Assembly (NCBI RefSeq): GCF_042655435.1
Contig: NZ_JBHSMG010000004.1
Span: forward strand, 128,641 to 192,640
Source: Lysinimonas soli
GTDB taxonomy: Bacteria; Actinomycetota; Actinomycetes; Actinomycetales; Microbacteriaceae
Length of the DNA stretch: 64,000 nt
Direction: 5' to 3'
Shown: positions 34,387-43,915 of the stretch, piece by piece
Layout: every line of letters starts with the position of its first letter
Position numbering within the stretch: the stretch's first letter is position 1
Notes under the pieces: generated by a model
Told to the model about the DNA's origin: nothing
Databases searched by the model: none
What the model saw: only the letters and a program-made list of their open reading frames with translations
Translations under genes and position numbers: made by a program

Positions 34387-36051
34387 CTACTGCTGGGAGG
34401 CCAGGAAGGACGCGTTGAGGCCGGTGTCCTGCCAGCCGAAGCTGCCGCTCGGGCTGAAGATCGATCCGCCGCTGTCGAGCACGCGGAGGCCGGCCTGTCC
34501 ATTGCCGCCGACGATCTGGATCGCGTTGTCGACGGTGCCGAGGGCGACGCTCTGGCCACCCAGCTGGTACGCGTTGACCGAGGTCGTCGCGCCGTCGTGG
34601 GCGAGCACGGCGACACTGCCGTTGTCGATCCAGGTGGCATCGACGAGGGCACCGGTGCCGATGGCCGGGTAGACGGGCTGTCCCAGGGCGGTCGGCACGA
34701 GATCCTTGTCGCGCACGACCCCGGCCACGAGCAGCTTCGGACCGGATGCCGTCTCCAGCGCGATCATGACGCGGGTGCCGTCACGGGACACGTCGAGCGA
34801 CACCACCTGCCCGTCGTAGCTGAAGGCGACGGAATGCGGCTTGCCCTGCGCGTCGTAGGCGATGATCGCGCCGGGGCGGTTGGCGGGCACGCTCCACACG
34901 AATCCCTCGGGGTCGATCGACGGCGTCACGAGTCCGGGTCGCGAATCCAGGGTCGTGGCGACCCCGCCTCGCACCACCGAGACACCGCCGGCCGTCAGGA
35001 TGGCGGCGGCATCGCCGGTGCGGCCGACCGCGGCTCCGACCGGGGCGAGCTTGTCGAGCACGGTCCCCAGCCCCGGAAGCGGGCGGACCGCCCCGTTGAC
35101 GAGCGTGCCGAACGCCCCCTTCTCGAATCCGACGGGGTCGGGAAGCACCGACTCCTCGCGATCCGGTTCGTTGCCGTCGGTGACGGTCACGGGAAACCCT
35201 CCGACCGTGATCGAGACGCTGCTGATCGTGCCCAGGACGTTGAGGCTCTGCGTGAGCTGCTGCGTCATCCGGCGCTTTCCGACCGCGCTCTCGGACGACA
35301 CCTGGGAGCTCAGATCGACCGTCGCACGACCGGAGCTCACAGTCGGGGCGCTCGTGAGCTCCGTGCCGTTCGGGAACGCGGACAACAGCACGCCGCCGCC
35401 GAGCCACGGCGCCGGACCGGCGAGCAGCGCCTTCACGATGCGGGTGGCGACCCCCGTGGAGTCGGCGAACCAGCGCGCGTCGGGCACCAGGTACTGGAAG
35501 CTCGGATCGAAGAAGAACAGATCGTAGCTGTGGAAGATCGAGGCGAATCGGTTGGGCGTCAGGATCGTGCCGTCGGGAGCGCCCGCGATGCGCCATTGGC
35601 CGTGCGCGTCTTTGGCCAAGCGGAATTGGAGCGGTTTGGTCTGCGGCGACGGGTACGTCGTGTACAGGCCCGACGCGTCGACCTCGGCCGAGACCGATAT
35701 CGACACCTGGAGCAGGTCGGGCCCGATCGACGTCGAGGTGATCGGAGTCGAGCTGACCAGCACCCCTGCGTTCGGATTCCACTTGCTGCGGAAGTCGTCG
35801 GTCAGGAATTCGCGGGCCACCTGGTAGTTCAGCTGGGGTCCACGCCCGGCCCGGATGAAGCCGGCGAGGATCTCGGCCGGACTCGCGTTCTTGACCGGCT
35901 CGTCGGGCAGCGTCACGAGGAGGGCATCGCCCGAGCCGGAGTCGATGCCGGCCTTGACGACGTTCCCGCTCGTCGGGATGTTGGCGCAGCCGGCCAGCAG
36001 CAGTGCGACCGCCAGCAGCGCCGCGAGCCCGAGGGCCTTCGGGCGCATCAT
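34387..36051 (-). CDS. lpqB: LpqB lipoprotein, partner of MtrB
   Basis: A 554-aa lipoprotein: lipobox LAGC with Cys22, an N-terminal domain, a GerMN-type domain (about 190-300), then a beta-propeller-like C-terminal part. In mycobacteria LpqB interacts with the sensor MtrB and tunes MtrAB signalling and cell-surface properties. Its ATG overlaps the mtrB stop (ATGA), which gives the canonical mtrA-mtrB-lpqB operon. Confidence 0.95.
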   Translation of the reverse strand: MMRPKALGLAALLAVALLLAGCANIPTSGNVVKAGIDSGSGDALLVTLPDEPVKNASPAEILAGFIRAGRGPQLNYQVAREFLTDDFRSKWNPNAGVLVSSTPITSTSIGPDLLQVSISVSAEVDASGLYTTYPSPQTKPLQFRLAKDAHGQWRIAGAPDGTILTPNRFASIFHSYDLFFFDPSFQYLVPDARWFADSTGVATRIVKALLAGPAPWLGGGVLLSAFPNGTELTSAPTVSSGRATVDLSSQVSSESAVGKRRMTQQLTQSLNVLGTISSVSITVGGFPVTVTDGNEPDREESVLPDPVGFEKGAFGTLVNGAVRPLPGLGTVLDKLAPVGAAVGRTGDAAAILTAGGVSVVRGGVATTLDSRPGLVTPSIDPEGFVWSVPANRPGAIIAYDAQGKPHSVAFSYDGQVVSLDVSRDGTRVMIALETASGPKLLVAGVVRDKDLVPTALGQPVYPAIGTGALVDATWIDNGSVAVLAHDGATTSVNAYQLGGQSVALGTVDNAIQIVGGNGQAGLRVLDSGGSIFSPSGSFGWQDTGLNASFLASQQ

Positions 36052-37634
36052 GCGGCCTCCTCCTCGGGAGGAAGCGGCAACGGCGACCCCATGACCGCTG
36101 CGCCGAACTGCCGGGGCAGCGTCAGGCGGAAGCAGCTGCCCTGCCCGGGCTCGGACCAGACGTCGAGCAGGCCGCCGTGCACGACCGCGTCCTCGAGCGA
36201 GATGGCGAGCCCGAGACCGGTGCCCCCCGTCGTCCGCTGGCGCGACGGGTCGGCGCGCCAGAACCGGTCGAACACGCGCTCCATGTCGGACTCGGACATG
36301 CCGATGCCGTGGTCGCGGACCGCGATGGCCACGGCATCCGCGTCGCTGTCCACGTAGACGTCGATCGGCAGCCCCTCGCCGTGGTCGATCGCGTTGCCGA
36401 GCAGATTCTGCAGGATGCGGCGGATGCGGCGGGCATCCACGTCGGCCTCGAAGTACCCGCCCGGGGCGATCAAGCGGATCTCGGTGCCCTTCTCCTCGGC
36501 GAGCGGAGCGACCGCGTCGATCGCCTCCTCGACCAGGCGGACGAGGTTGGTCGGGTCGGTCTCCAATTGCACGGCGCCCGAGTCGTAGCGGCTCATCTCG
36601 AGCAGGTCGGCGAGCAGCACCTCGAATCGCTCGGTCTGCGCGTGCAGCAGCTCGGCGGTGCGCGCGGTCGCGGGCGGAAAACTGGCGCGCTGGTCGTAGA
36701 GCACGTCGCCGGCCAGGCGGATCGTCGTGAGCGGCGTGCGCAACTCGTGGGAGACGTCGGAGACGAAGCGCTGCTGCAACCGGGAGAGATCGGCGAGCTG
36801 GCGGATCTGCCGCTGCAGGCTGTCGGCCATCCGGTTGAACGACCTCGCCAGGGTCGCCAGCTCGTCGCTACCCCGCTCGCGCAGTCGTTCCTCGAGCTGG
36901 CCGGCTGCGAGTTTCTCGCTGCTCTCGGCGGCCTGCCGCACCGGCCCGACGATCAGCCGCACGATGAGATAGGCCACCGCCCCGATCAGCAGCACCAGGG
37001 CGAGCCCGCCGAGCACGAGGGTGCGCTGCACGAAGTCGAGGGTCTGCTGCACGTCCTTGAGGTTGTAGACGAGGTAGAGCTGGTACTCGCCCGCCGCGGG
37101 CACCTCGAGCAAGGACCCGACGATGATGCCGGGGTCGCTCTGCCCCGAGCTGCCGCGCGCGATCGAGATCGACTGCCACGACAGCTGATCCCTGCCACCG
37201 TTCTGCACCGTCGAGGCCAGTTGGCTGCTGAGCATGGTGCCGGCGTCGAATCCCTCGTTGGCGCGGTTCTCCATCAGCGACGCGCCGGTCTGCCCGGGCA
37301 CCCGCAGGATCGCGATCAGCGGCGCGGACGAGACGGTGGCACGGATGGCATTGGTCGCGCTGTCTTCCACGCCCTCCAGATCGACCGTCCCGTTCAGGTC
37401 CTCCGCCTGCGTGAACACCTGCTGGGCGCTCATCGTCGCCTTGCTCGCCTCGGTCTTCACCTGGAGCAGCCGCTGGTCGAACAGATTCGAGCTGACGCTC
37501 GTCGAGATGTAGGCCCCGATGATGGTGATCGCGACGGTCGACAGGGCGACCGTGATGGCGACCGTGCGCACGCGCAGCGAGCCCCGCCACAGCCGCGCGA
37601 GGCGGCTCAGCCAGTCCCGCCAGTCGACGCGCAT
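36048..37634 (-). CDS. mtrB: MtrB sensor histidine kinase
   Basis: A 528-aa membrane kinase: one N-terminal helix (about 22-48), an extracytoplasmic sensor of about 140 residues, a second helix (about 195-218), HAMP, HisKA with phospho-acceptor in SDVSHELRTPLT, and HATPase with GTGLGLAIS. It pairs with MtrA to control cell division and wall genes. It starts 9 nt after mtrA. Confidence 0.96.
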   Translation of the reverse strand: MRVDWRDWLSRLARLWRGSLRVRTVAITVALSTVAITIIGAYISTSVSSNLFDQRLLQVKTEASKATMSAQQVFTQAEDLNGTVDLEGVEDSATNAIRATVSSAPLIAILRVPGQTGASLMENRANEGFDAGTMLSSQLASTVQNGGRDQLSWQSISIARGSSGQSDPGIIVGSLLEVPAAGEYQLYLVYNLKDVQQTLDFVQRTLVLGGLALVLLIGAVAYLIVRLIVGPVRQAAESSEKLAAGQLEERLRERGSDELATLARSFNRMADSLQRQIRQLADLSRLQQRFVSDVSHELRTPLTTIRLAGDVLYDQRASFPPATARTAELLHAQTERFEVLLADLLEMSRYDSGAVQLETDPTNLVRLVEEAIDAVAPLAEEKGTEIRLIAPGGYFEADVDARRIRRILQNLLGNAIDHGEGLPIDVYVDSDADAVAIAVRDHGIGMSESDMERVFDRFWRADPSRQRTTGGTGLGLAISLEDAVVHGGLLDVWSEPGQGSCFRLTLPRQFGAAVMGSPLPLPPEEEAA

Positions 37635-37643
37635 GAGGGGAAC

Positions 37644-38324
37644 CTACGTCACGGCGCCTGCACGATAGCCGACCCCGCGCACGGTCGTCACGATGCGCGG
37701 ATTGTCGGGATCGTGCTCGACCTTGGCGCGCAGTCGCTGCACGTGCACGTTGACCAGTCGGGTGTCGGCCTTGTAGTGGTAGCCCCAGACCTGCTCGAGC
37801 AGCATCTCGCGGGTGAACACCTGCGAGGGCTTGGCGGCGAGCGCGAGCAGCAGCTCGAACTCGAGCGGCGTGAGGTTGATCCTGCCCTCGCCGCGGCGCA
37901 CCTCGTGGCCGGCGACATCGATCACGAGGTCGCCGATGCCGATCGTGTCGCTCGAGGTGGGCAGGGTGGGGCGCAGGCGGGCCCGGATGCGGGCGACCAG
38001 CTCCTTGGGGTTGAAGGGCTTCACGACGTAGTCGTCGGCGCCGCTCTCGAGGCCGCGGACGACATCCGCCGCGTCGCCCTTGGCGGTCAGCATGATGATG
38101 GGCACGCCGCTCTCGGCGCGGATGTGGGCGCAGACCTCGATGCCGTCCATTCCGGGCAGCATCAGATCCAGCAGCACGAGGTCGGCCTTGCCCGCGCGGA
38201 ACAGATCGAGGGCCGCCTGGCCCTCGCCCGCGAACTGGGGCTCGAAGCCCTCGGCGCGCAACACGATGCCGATCATCTCGGCGATGGCGGGGTCGTCGTC
38301 GACCACCAGGATTCGCGCGTTCAT
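37644..38324 (-). CDS. mtrA: MtrA response regulator
   Basis: A 226-aa OmpR-family regulator. The receiver has phospho-acceptor Asp53 in LLDLMLPGMDG and KPF at the end; the winged-helix effector ends VRGVGYRAG. In actinobacteria MtrA is an essential regulator of replication, division and envelope genes. GAGGTCG precedes the ATG. It is the first gene of the operon, with its promoter in the divergent gap to 38440. Confidence 0.97.
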   Translation of the reverse strand: MNARILVVDDDPAIAEMIGIVLRAEGFEPQFAGEGQAALDLFRAGKADLVLLDLMLPGMDGIEVCAHIRAESGVPIIMLTAKGDAADVVRGLESGADDYVVKPFNPKELVARIRARLRPTLPTSSDTIGIGDLVIDVAGHEVRRGEGRINLTPLEFELLLALAAKPSQVFTREMLLEQVWGYHYKADTRLVNVHVQRLRAKVEHDPDNPRIVTTVRGVGYRAGAVT

Positions 38325-38439
38325 CGACCTCGTCGTTTCCTACTGACGCCCCCGGGAGTGGGGACGCGAATGCTTTCGCACAAGAGTAGTCGAGTGTGGA
38401 AGCATAACTGAGAGTTGCCCGGAACGCAGGAGGACGGCC

Positions 38440-39639
38440 GTGACCGACGACCAGCACTGGCAGGCGCCCGGGGCAGCGCCCCTCGGCCTCCCGCCCGTCG
38501 CGGCGTCCGCGGCACCGCCTCCTCCCCTGCATTCCGTTCCGTTGCCGGGGGCCGCACCCGGCGCGGGAATGGGCTTGGCCTGGACACCGCCGCCCAAGCC
38601 CGGGCTCATCCCGCTGCGTCCGCTCACCCTCGGCGCGACGCTCGGCGGCGCCTTCCAGGTGCTGCGCCGCAATCCGGCCGCGACGCTCGGTCCGGCCCTG
38701 CTGCTGACGGCAGCCGTCGCGGTCATCCAGGCGGTGGGTCTTGCGGGTTTCGTCTCCCAGACCCTCGCGCTCTCGAGCGTCGACACGGGCGGCGGCGGCG
38801 CCTCGGCGGCGGCGAGCGACTTCAGCTCGGGCTTCCTCGGCTACGGCCTGACCTCCTTCGTCTCCGCCCTGCTCTCGCTCGTGGTCACGGCGATCGTGCA
38901 GGGGATCGTCACGCTGCAGGTCGCGAGCAGCACGCTCGGGTCACGGCTGCGGCTCGGAGGCCTCTGGCGCCGGCTCCGGGGGCGGCGCGGCGCCCTCATC
39001 GGCTGGGCCGCGATCGTCGGCGGTGTGTACCTCGTGAGCATCGGGCTCGTCGTCCTGCTGCTGGTCGGCATCGGCCTGACCGGCAGCGCCGGGGTCGGCA
39101 TCGCGATCCTGCTCGGGGTGCTCCTCTTCGGCGGGATCGCCGTCGCGTTCTGCTGGTTGTGGACCAAGCTGGGGTTCGTCCCGACCGCGATCGTGCTGGA
39201 GCGCACGAGCATCCTGGCGAGCGTGCGTCGCTCGTGGCGGCTGACGCGCGGAGCCTTCTGGCGGGTGTTCGGCATCCGGCTGCTGGTCGCCGCCATGATC
39301 GCGGTCGCGACGCAGATCGTCTCGTACCCGGTCTCGATGCTCGTCTCGCTGGCCGGTGAGATCCTGCAGCCGAACGGCACCACTGTGAGCAGTTCGACGG
39401 TCCCCCTGATCGCCAGCCTCGTCGCCACCCAGGGCGTCACCGCGGTCGTCGGAGCGGTCGGCCTGGTGCTCTCGACCGCGACCACCGCCCTGCTTTACCT
39501 GGATCGCCGGATGCGCCTCGAGGGCCTCGACCTCGACCTCTCGCGCTTCGTCGAGCGCCGGCAGGCCGGCGAGCCGGACCTGCGTGATCCCTATCTGCCG
39601 CCCGCGCCGCGCGCCGAGGCCCAGTTCGGGGTCGCGTGA
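38440..39639 (+). CDS. Multi-helix membrane protein, GDPD membrane-domain-like
   Basis: A 399-aa protein with a Pro-rich cytoplasmic N-terminus (1-55) and six or more hydrophobic helices. The segment RTSILASVRRSWRLTRGAFWRVFGIRLLVAAM is typical of the glycerophosphoryl-diester-phosphodiesterase membrane-domain family. There is no catalytic phosphodiesterase part. GGAGGACGGCC precedes the GTG. It heads a five-gene operon of overlapping genes through MoxR to DUF58. Confidence 0.8.
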   Translation: MTDDQHWQAPGAAPLGLPPVAASAAPPPPLHSVPLPGAAPGAGMGLAWTPPPKPGLIPLRPLTLGATLGGAFQVLRRNPAATLGPALLLTAAVAVIQAVGLAGFVSQTLALSSVDTGGGGASAAASDFSSGFLGYGLTSFVSALLSLVVTAIVQGIVTLQVASSTLGSRLRLGGLWRRLRGRRGALIGWAAIVGGVYLVSIGLVVLLLVGIGLTGSAGVGIAILLGVLLFGGIAVAFCWLWTKLGFVPTAIVLERTSILASVRRSWRLTRGAFWRVFGIRLLVAAMIAVATQIVSYPVSMLVSLAGEILQPNGTTVSSSTVPLIASLVATQGVTAVVGAVGLVLSTATTALLYLDRRMRLEGLDLDLSRFVERRQAGEPDLRDPYLPPAPRAEAQFGVA

Positions 39640-40340
39640 TCCTCCCGCTCGACGTCCCCGTCGATCCGGACGCCCCCGAGGCGCAGCGCTGGTTGCTCGA
39701 CGAGCTCTCCAAGCCGCAGTACCAGGCGGCCAAGCCGGGGCTGCTCGACCAGATCGTCCGGGCGATCCAGAACTGGCTGTCGTCGTTGCGGCTGTCGGGA
39801 AGCGGCATCCCCGTGATCGGCGATCTGCTGCCGATCGTGCTCGCCGTGCTGGTCGCGGCGCTTCTGGTCGTGGCGTTCCTGATCTTCGGCGTGCCGAGGT
39901 TGAACCGCCGAGGCGCGGCGAGCGATGAGCTGTTCGGCGCCGACGACCGGCGCGACGCCGACGCTCTCCGGCGGGATGCCCTGCGCGCGGCGGCCGCGGG
40001 CGACTACGCCACCGCGATCGCCGAGCTGTTCCGCGCCCTCGCACGCGGTCTCGCCGAGCGCACCCTGGTGTCGTCCTTCCCCGGCAGCACCGCGAACGAC
40101 GTGGCCGCACGTGCGGCACGCGTGTTCCCGGATGCCGCCGAGCGCCTACGAACCGCCGCGCGCTCTTTCGACGGCGTGCGGTACCTCGGGGCGCCGGGAT
40201 CCCGGGACGAGTGGGACGCCCTCGTCGCCCTGGAGGGCGAACTCCGCGGGGCCCGACCGACGCACGGCCTCGATGACGACGCCGAGCTGGTGGGGCAGGC
40301 GGCCGGGACAGCCGGCGAGACCACGGGCATCCACTCGTGA
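39636..40340 (+). CDS. DUF4129-domain membrane protein
   Basis: A 234-aa protein with one central hydrophobic helix (about 60-85). A C-terminal DUF4129 domain follows (RRDALRAAAAGDYATAIAELFRALARGLAERTL ... FPGSTANDVAARA). Function unknown. The start overlaps the stop before it (GTGA), as does its own stop with the next gene. It always travels with MoxR and DUF58 genes and is thought to be part of a membrane complex with them. Confidence 0.85.
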   Translation: MILPLDVPVDPDAPEAQRWLLDELSKPQYQAAKPGLLDQIVRAIQNWLSSLRLSGSGIPVIGDLLPIVLAVLVAALLVVAFLIFGVPRLNRRGAASDELFGADDRRDADALRRDALRAAAAGDYATAIAELFRALARGLAERTLVSSFPGSTANDVAARAARVFPDAAERLRTAARSFDGVRYLGAPGSRDEWDALVALEGELRGARPTHGLDDDAELVGQAAGTAGETTGIHS

Positions 40341-41536
40341 CGCTCGCGGCCGCGCAGGCACCGGATGCCGACACGGTGCTCACGCGTACGCCGCGTCAGG
40401 CGCTGCGTCGGCGAGCGGGGTGGATCTCGCTGGTCGCGCTCGTCGTGCTCGTGGCGGTGACGGTCGTGGTGCTGCTCAACTCGAGCACGGTGTCGAAGGA
40501 CCCGCTCGACGCCGGCAATCCGGCGCCGCAGGGGTCCCGGGCCCTTGTCGAGGTGCTCAAGCAGCACGGGGTCGACGTCGTCACGACCGGCTCGCTGAAG
40601 CAGACCCGCGCGGCCCTCGGCGACCCGGCCGACACCACGGTCATGCTCTACGACCCGCAGAGCATCATGACCGCCGAACAGCGTGACTCGCTGCTCTCTC
40701 TCGGAACGGAGGTCGTCGCGGTCGAACCGGACCTGCTGGCCCTTCGCGACCTCGCCCCGGGCGTCGGCCTGGTGGGCGAGGTCAGCGGGTCCTTCCGGGC
40801 GGACTGCTCCGTCGAGGCGGTGCGCAAGGCGGGCACGGTCACGGCATCCGGGCTCGGCTATCGCCTCACGCCGGACACGGGCGACCCGGCGACCGCGTGC
40901 CTCAGCCGTGACGGCGCCTCTGGCCTGATCCGACTCGACGAGGGCGATCGCGCGATCACGGTGCTCGGAGTCGGCACGGCGCTGCAGAACGGCACGATCA
41001 CCCGCGACGGCGACGCAGCGCTCGCGCTCAACCTGCTCGGGTCCCGCCACACCCTGATCTGGTACATCTCCACCATCGACGACTACGCCGAGAGCTCCTC
41101 GGCGAGCCTCGCCGACGTCACCCCGGCCTGGGTGACCCCGCTGCTCGTGCTGCTCGCTCTCGCCGGTGTCGCGGCCATCGTCTGGCGGGGCCGGCGCTTC
41201 GGGGCGATCGTCGTCGAGAACCTCCCGGTCGTGGTGCGCGCCAGCGAGACGATGGAGGGCCGGGCCCGCCTGTACTCGCGCGCGAACGCCCGGCTGCACG
41301 CGCTCGACAGCCTGCGGGTCGGCACCGTCGACCGCCTGGCCGTCGCGTCGGGGCTGCCGCGCTCGGCCACGGTCGAGGAGGTCATCGACGCGGTCGCCGC
41401 GCTCACCGGCCGGGACCGCTCCGCGGTCGCGGCCGTGCTCCTCGACGAGATCCCCCGCGGCGACGCCGACCTCGTGCGACTGTCGGACGAACTGCTCGCG
41501 CTCGAAGCCGACACCGCGGCAGCCGTCCTCCGATGA
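40337..41536 (+). CDS. DUF4350-domain membrane protein
   Basis: A 399-aa protein. One helix (about 28-47) leads to an external DUF4350 domain (GSRALVEVLKQHGVDVVTTGSL, TVMLYDPQSIMT) with a glutamine-amidotransferase-like fold, and a second helix (about 258-275) leads to a cytoplasmic tail. It is coupled by 4-nt overlaps on both sides. The role is unknown; it belongs to the DUF4129-DUF4350-MoxR-DUF58 set. Confidence 0.85.
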   Translation: MTLAAAQAPDADTVLTRTPRQALRRRAGWISLVALVVLVAVTVVVLLNSSTVSKDPLDAGNPAPQGSRALVEVLKQHGVDVVTTGSLKQTRAALGDPADTTVMLYDPQSIMTAEQRDSLLSLGTEVVAVEPDLLALRDLAPGVGLVGEVSGSFRADCSVEAVRKAGTVTASGLGYRLTPDTGDPATACLSRDGASGLIRLDEGDRAITVLGVGTALQNGTITRDGDAALALNLLGSRHTLIWYISTIDDYAESSSASLADVTPAWVTPLLVLLALAGVAAIVWRGRRFGAIVVENLPVVVRASETMEGRARLYSRANARLHALDSLRVGTVDRLAVASGLPRSATVEEVIDAVAALTGRDRSAVAAVLLDEIPRGDADLVRLSDELLALEADTAAAVLR

Positions 41537-42525
41537 CCGCCCCCGCCCCCGGCAGAATGGACAGCATGCCTGACAGCCTCCCCCTCCGCTCCGCGTTCTC
41601 GCAGGTCCGCACCGAGGTCGGCAAAGCCGTCGTCGGCCAGGACGGCGCCGTCACGGGCATGCTCATCGCGCTGCTCGCCGGGGGGCATGTCCTGCTCGAG
41701 GGGGTCCCCGGCGTCGCGAAGACCCTGCTGGTGCGCAGCCTCAGCCGAGCCCTCTCTCTGCAGACCCACCGGGTGCAGTTCACCCCCGACCTGATGCCGG
41801 GCGACATCACCGGGTCGGTCGTCTACGACCCGAAGTCGGGTGAGTTCGACTTCCGCGAGGGGCCGGTGTTCACCAACATCCTGCTTGCCGACGAGATCAA
41901 CCGCACGCCCCCGAAGACGCAGTCCGCCCTGCTCGAGGCCATGGAGGAGCGGCAGGTCTCGGCCGACGGAGTGACGCGCCCGCTGCCCGTGCCGTTCCTG
42001 GTCGCGGCGACCCAGAATCCGATCGAGTACGAGGGAACCTACACGCTCCCCGAGGCCCAGCTGGACCGCTTCCTGCTCAAGCTCGTGCTCGAACTCCCCC
42101 AGCGCTCCGACGAGGTCGAGGTGCTGCGGCGGCACGCCGAGGGCTTCGACCCGCGCGACCTGGCGGCGGCCGGCGTCACGCCCGTGCTCGACGCGGCGAC
42201 TCTCGCCCTGGCGCAGGCCGATGTCGCCACGGTGACCGTCAGTCCGGATGTCATGGCCTACGCCGTCGACCTGGCTCGCGGCACGCGCCAGAGCCCCTCG
42301 GTCAAGCTCGGCGTCAGCCCGCGCGGCACGACCGCCCTGCTCGCCGCCTCCCGGGCGTGGGCCTGGCTGACGGGGTCGTCGGGGGTCACCCCCGACCACG
42401 TGCAGACGATGGCGATCCCGGTGCTGCGGCACCGCATCCAGCTGCGGCCCGAGGCGGAGCTCGAGGGCGTCTCGCCGGATGCGGTGCTGCGTTCGATCCT
42501 GCAGCAGGTGCAGGTGCCGATCTGA
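41533..42525 (+). CDS. MoxR-type AAA+ ATPase
   Basis: A 330-aa AAA+ protein. Walker A GVPGVAKT, Walker B LLADEINR, sensor 1 ATQNP and the arginine-finger region EAQLDRF are present. MoxR ATPases act as chaperones that insert metals or mature proteins together with DUF58/VWA partners, and a DUF58 gene follows 10 nt later. The ATG overlaps the upstream stop; an internal ATG at 41566 is an alternative. Confidence 0.92.
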   Translation: MTAPAPGRMDSMPDSLPLRSAFSQVRTEVGKAVVGQDGAVTGMLIALLAGGHVLLEGVPGVAKTLLVRSLSRALSLQTHRVQFTPDLMPGDITGSVVYDPKSGEFDFREGPVFTNILLADEINRTPPKTQSALLEAMEERQVSADGVTRPLPVPFLVAATQNPIEYEGTYTLPEAQLDRFLLKLVLELPQRSDEVEVLRRHAEGFDPRDLAAAGVTPVLDAATLALAQADVATVTVSPDVMAYAVDLARGTRQSPSVKLGVSPRGTTALLAASRAWAWLTGSSGVTPDHVQTMAIPVLRHRIQLRPEAELEGVSPDAVLRSILQQVQVPI

Positions 42526-42535
42526 TGGGCCGGCG

Positions 42536-43849
42536 ATGACGGTCTCCGGCTGGTTCGTCGCGCTCGTCGCGGTCGGCGCGGTGCCGGTCGTGCTGCTCGA
42601 CGGCTGGCCCGGGGTCCTGATCTGGTTGGCGGTGCTCGCCGTGCTTCTCACGATCGACCTCGCCCTGGCCGGATCGCCGCGCGCCCTGCGCATCTCACGC
42701 TCCGGTCCGGCACGCACGCGACTCGGTGAGACCGTCGAGTCCACCCTGCTCATCGCCAACTCCGGCGCGCGCCGGGTGCGGGGGGTTCTGCGGGATGCCT
42801 GGCAACCGTCGGCGGGGGCCCGTCCGGCCCGCCGGCCCCTGCTGCTGCCGGCGGGGGAACGCCGCGAGTTCCGCACGACCCTGACGCCCGTGCGCCGGGG
42901 CGAGCGGCGGTCGGCGCACGTCACCATCCGTTCCTACGGACCCCTGCGACTCGCGGCGCGTCAGGCGAGTATCCGCGTCTCCGGCAGCATCCGGGTGCTG
43001 CCGCCGTTCACCTCGCGCAAGCATCTGCCGTCACGGCTGGCGCGCCTTCGCGAGCTCGACGGACGCACGAGCGTGATGGTCCGCGGCCAGGGAACCGAGT
43101 TCGACTCCTTGCGCGAATACGTGCGCGGCGACGACGTGCGCTCGATCGACTGGCGGGCGACCGCGCGACGGCGGGATCCCGCTACGGGCGGTGCGACCCT
43201 CGTGGTGCGCACCTGGCGACCGGAGCGCGACCGCCGCGTCGTGATCGTGGTCGACTCCGGCCGCACCTCGGCGGCACGGATCGCCGACGAGCCGCGCATC
43301 GACACGGCGTTCGAGGCGAGCCTGCTGCTCGCGGCCCTGGCCACACGGGCAGGAGACCACGTCGATCTGCTGGTCTACGACCGGCTGGTGCGCGGCCGGG
43401 TGCAGGGCGCGAGCGGAGCGGCGCTGCTCGCGCAGATGGTCGACGCGATGGCGCCGATCGAGCCGCAGCTGATCGAGACGGATTGGGATGTCGTGCCCGG
43501 TCTCGTCCGCCAGGTCACCAGCCGCCGCGCGCTCGTGGTGCTGCTCACCTCGATCGACGCGCCCGGGGCATCCCGGGGTCTGCTGTCGATGCTGCCGCAG
43601 CTCGCGCGACGGCACACGGTGCTCGTCGCCTCGGTGACCGATCCCGGCGTGGTGGCGGCGTCGCGCGAACGCGGCGATCGCGAGCAGGTGTACCTCGCGG
43701 CGGCGGCGGAGCGCGCGCTGCTCGACGCGTCCCGCGTCGCGGCGGCGATCCGGCAGAGCGGCGCCGAGGTCGTCACCGGTGCCCCCGCGGAACTCCCACC
43801 GATGCTGGCCGATGTGTATCTCGCACTCAAGGCGGCGGGGCGCCTCTAG
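42536..43849 (+). CDS. DUF58-domain protein
   Basis: A 437-aa protein with two N-terminal hydrophobic helices (about 5-45), a beta-sandwich region, and the DUF58 signature EFDSLREYVRGDDVRSIDWRATARR. A von-Willebrand-like domain follows (VVIVVDSGRTS). It is the usual partner of MoxR. The ATG is the first with the conserved helix pair; the reading frame runs upstream into moxR but has no role. Confidence 0.88.
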   Translation: MTVSGWFVALVAVGAVPVVLLDGWPGVLIWLAVLAVLLTIDLALAGSPRALRISRSGPARTRLGETVESTLLIANSGARRVRGVLRDAWQPSAGARPARRPLLLPAGERREFRTTLTPVRRGERRSAHVTIRSYGPLRLAARQASIRVSGSIRVLPPFTSRKHLPSRLARLRELDGRTSVMVRGQGTEFDSLREYVRGDDVRSIDWRATARRRDPATGGATLVVRTWRPERDRRVVIVVDSGRTSAARIADEPRIDTAFEASLLLAALATRAGDHVDLLVYDRLVRGRVQGASGAALLAQMVDAMAPIEPQLIETDWDVVPGLVRQVTSRRALVVLLTSIDAPGASRGLLSMLPQLARRHTVLVASVTDPGVVAASRERGDREQVYLAAAAERALLDASRVAAAIRQSGAEVVTGAPAELPPMLADVYLALKAAGRL

Positions 43850-43915
43850 CCACGGCATCACGGCGCGGTACCGTGGCAGTTGTTCCCACCGCTTTCTCAG
43901 GATTGGAAGATCGAA

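Noticed and set aside
33643..38411. Two long plus-strand frames
   Set aside because: They are antisense to comF, lpqB, mtrB and mtrA, each of which is recognisable with intact motifs.
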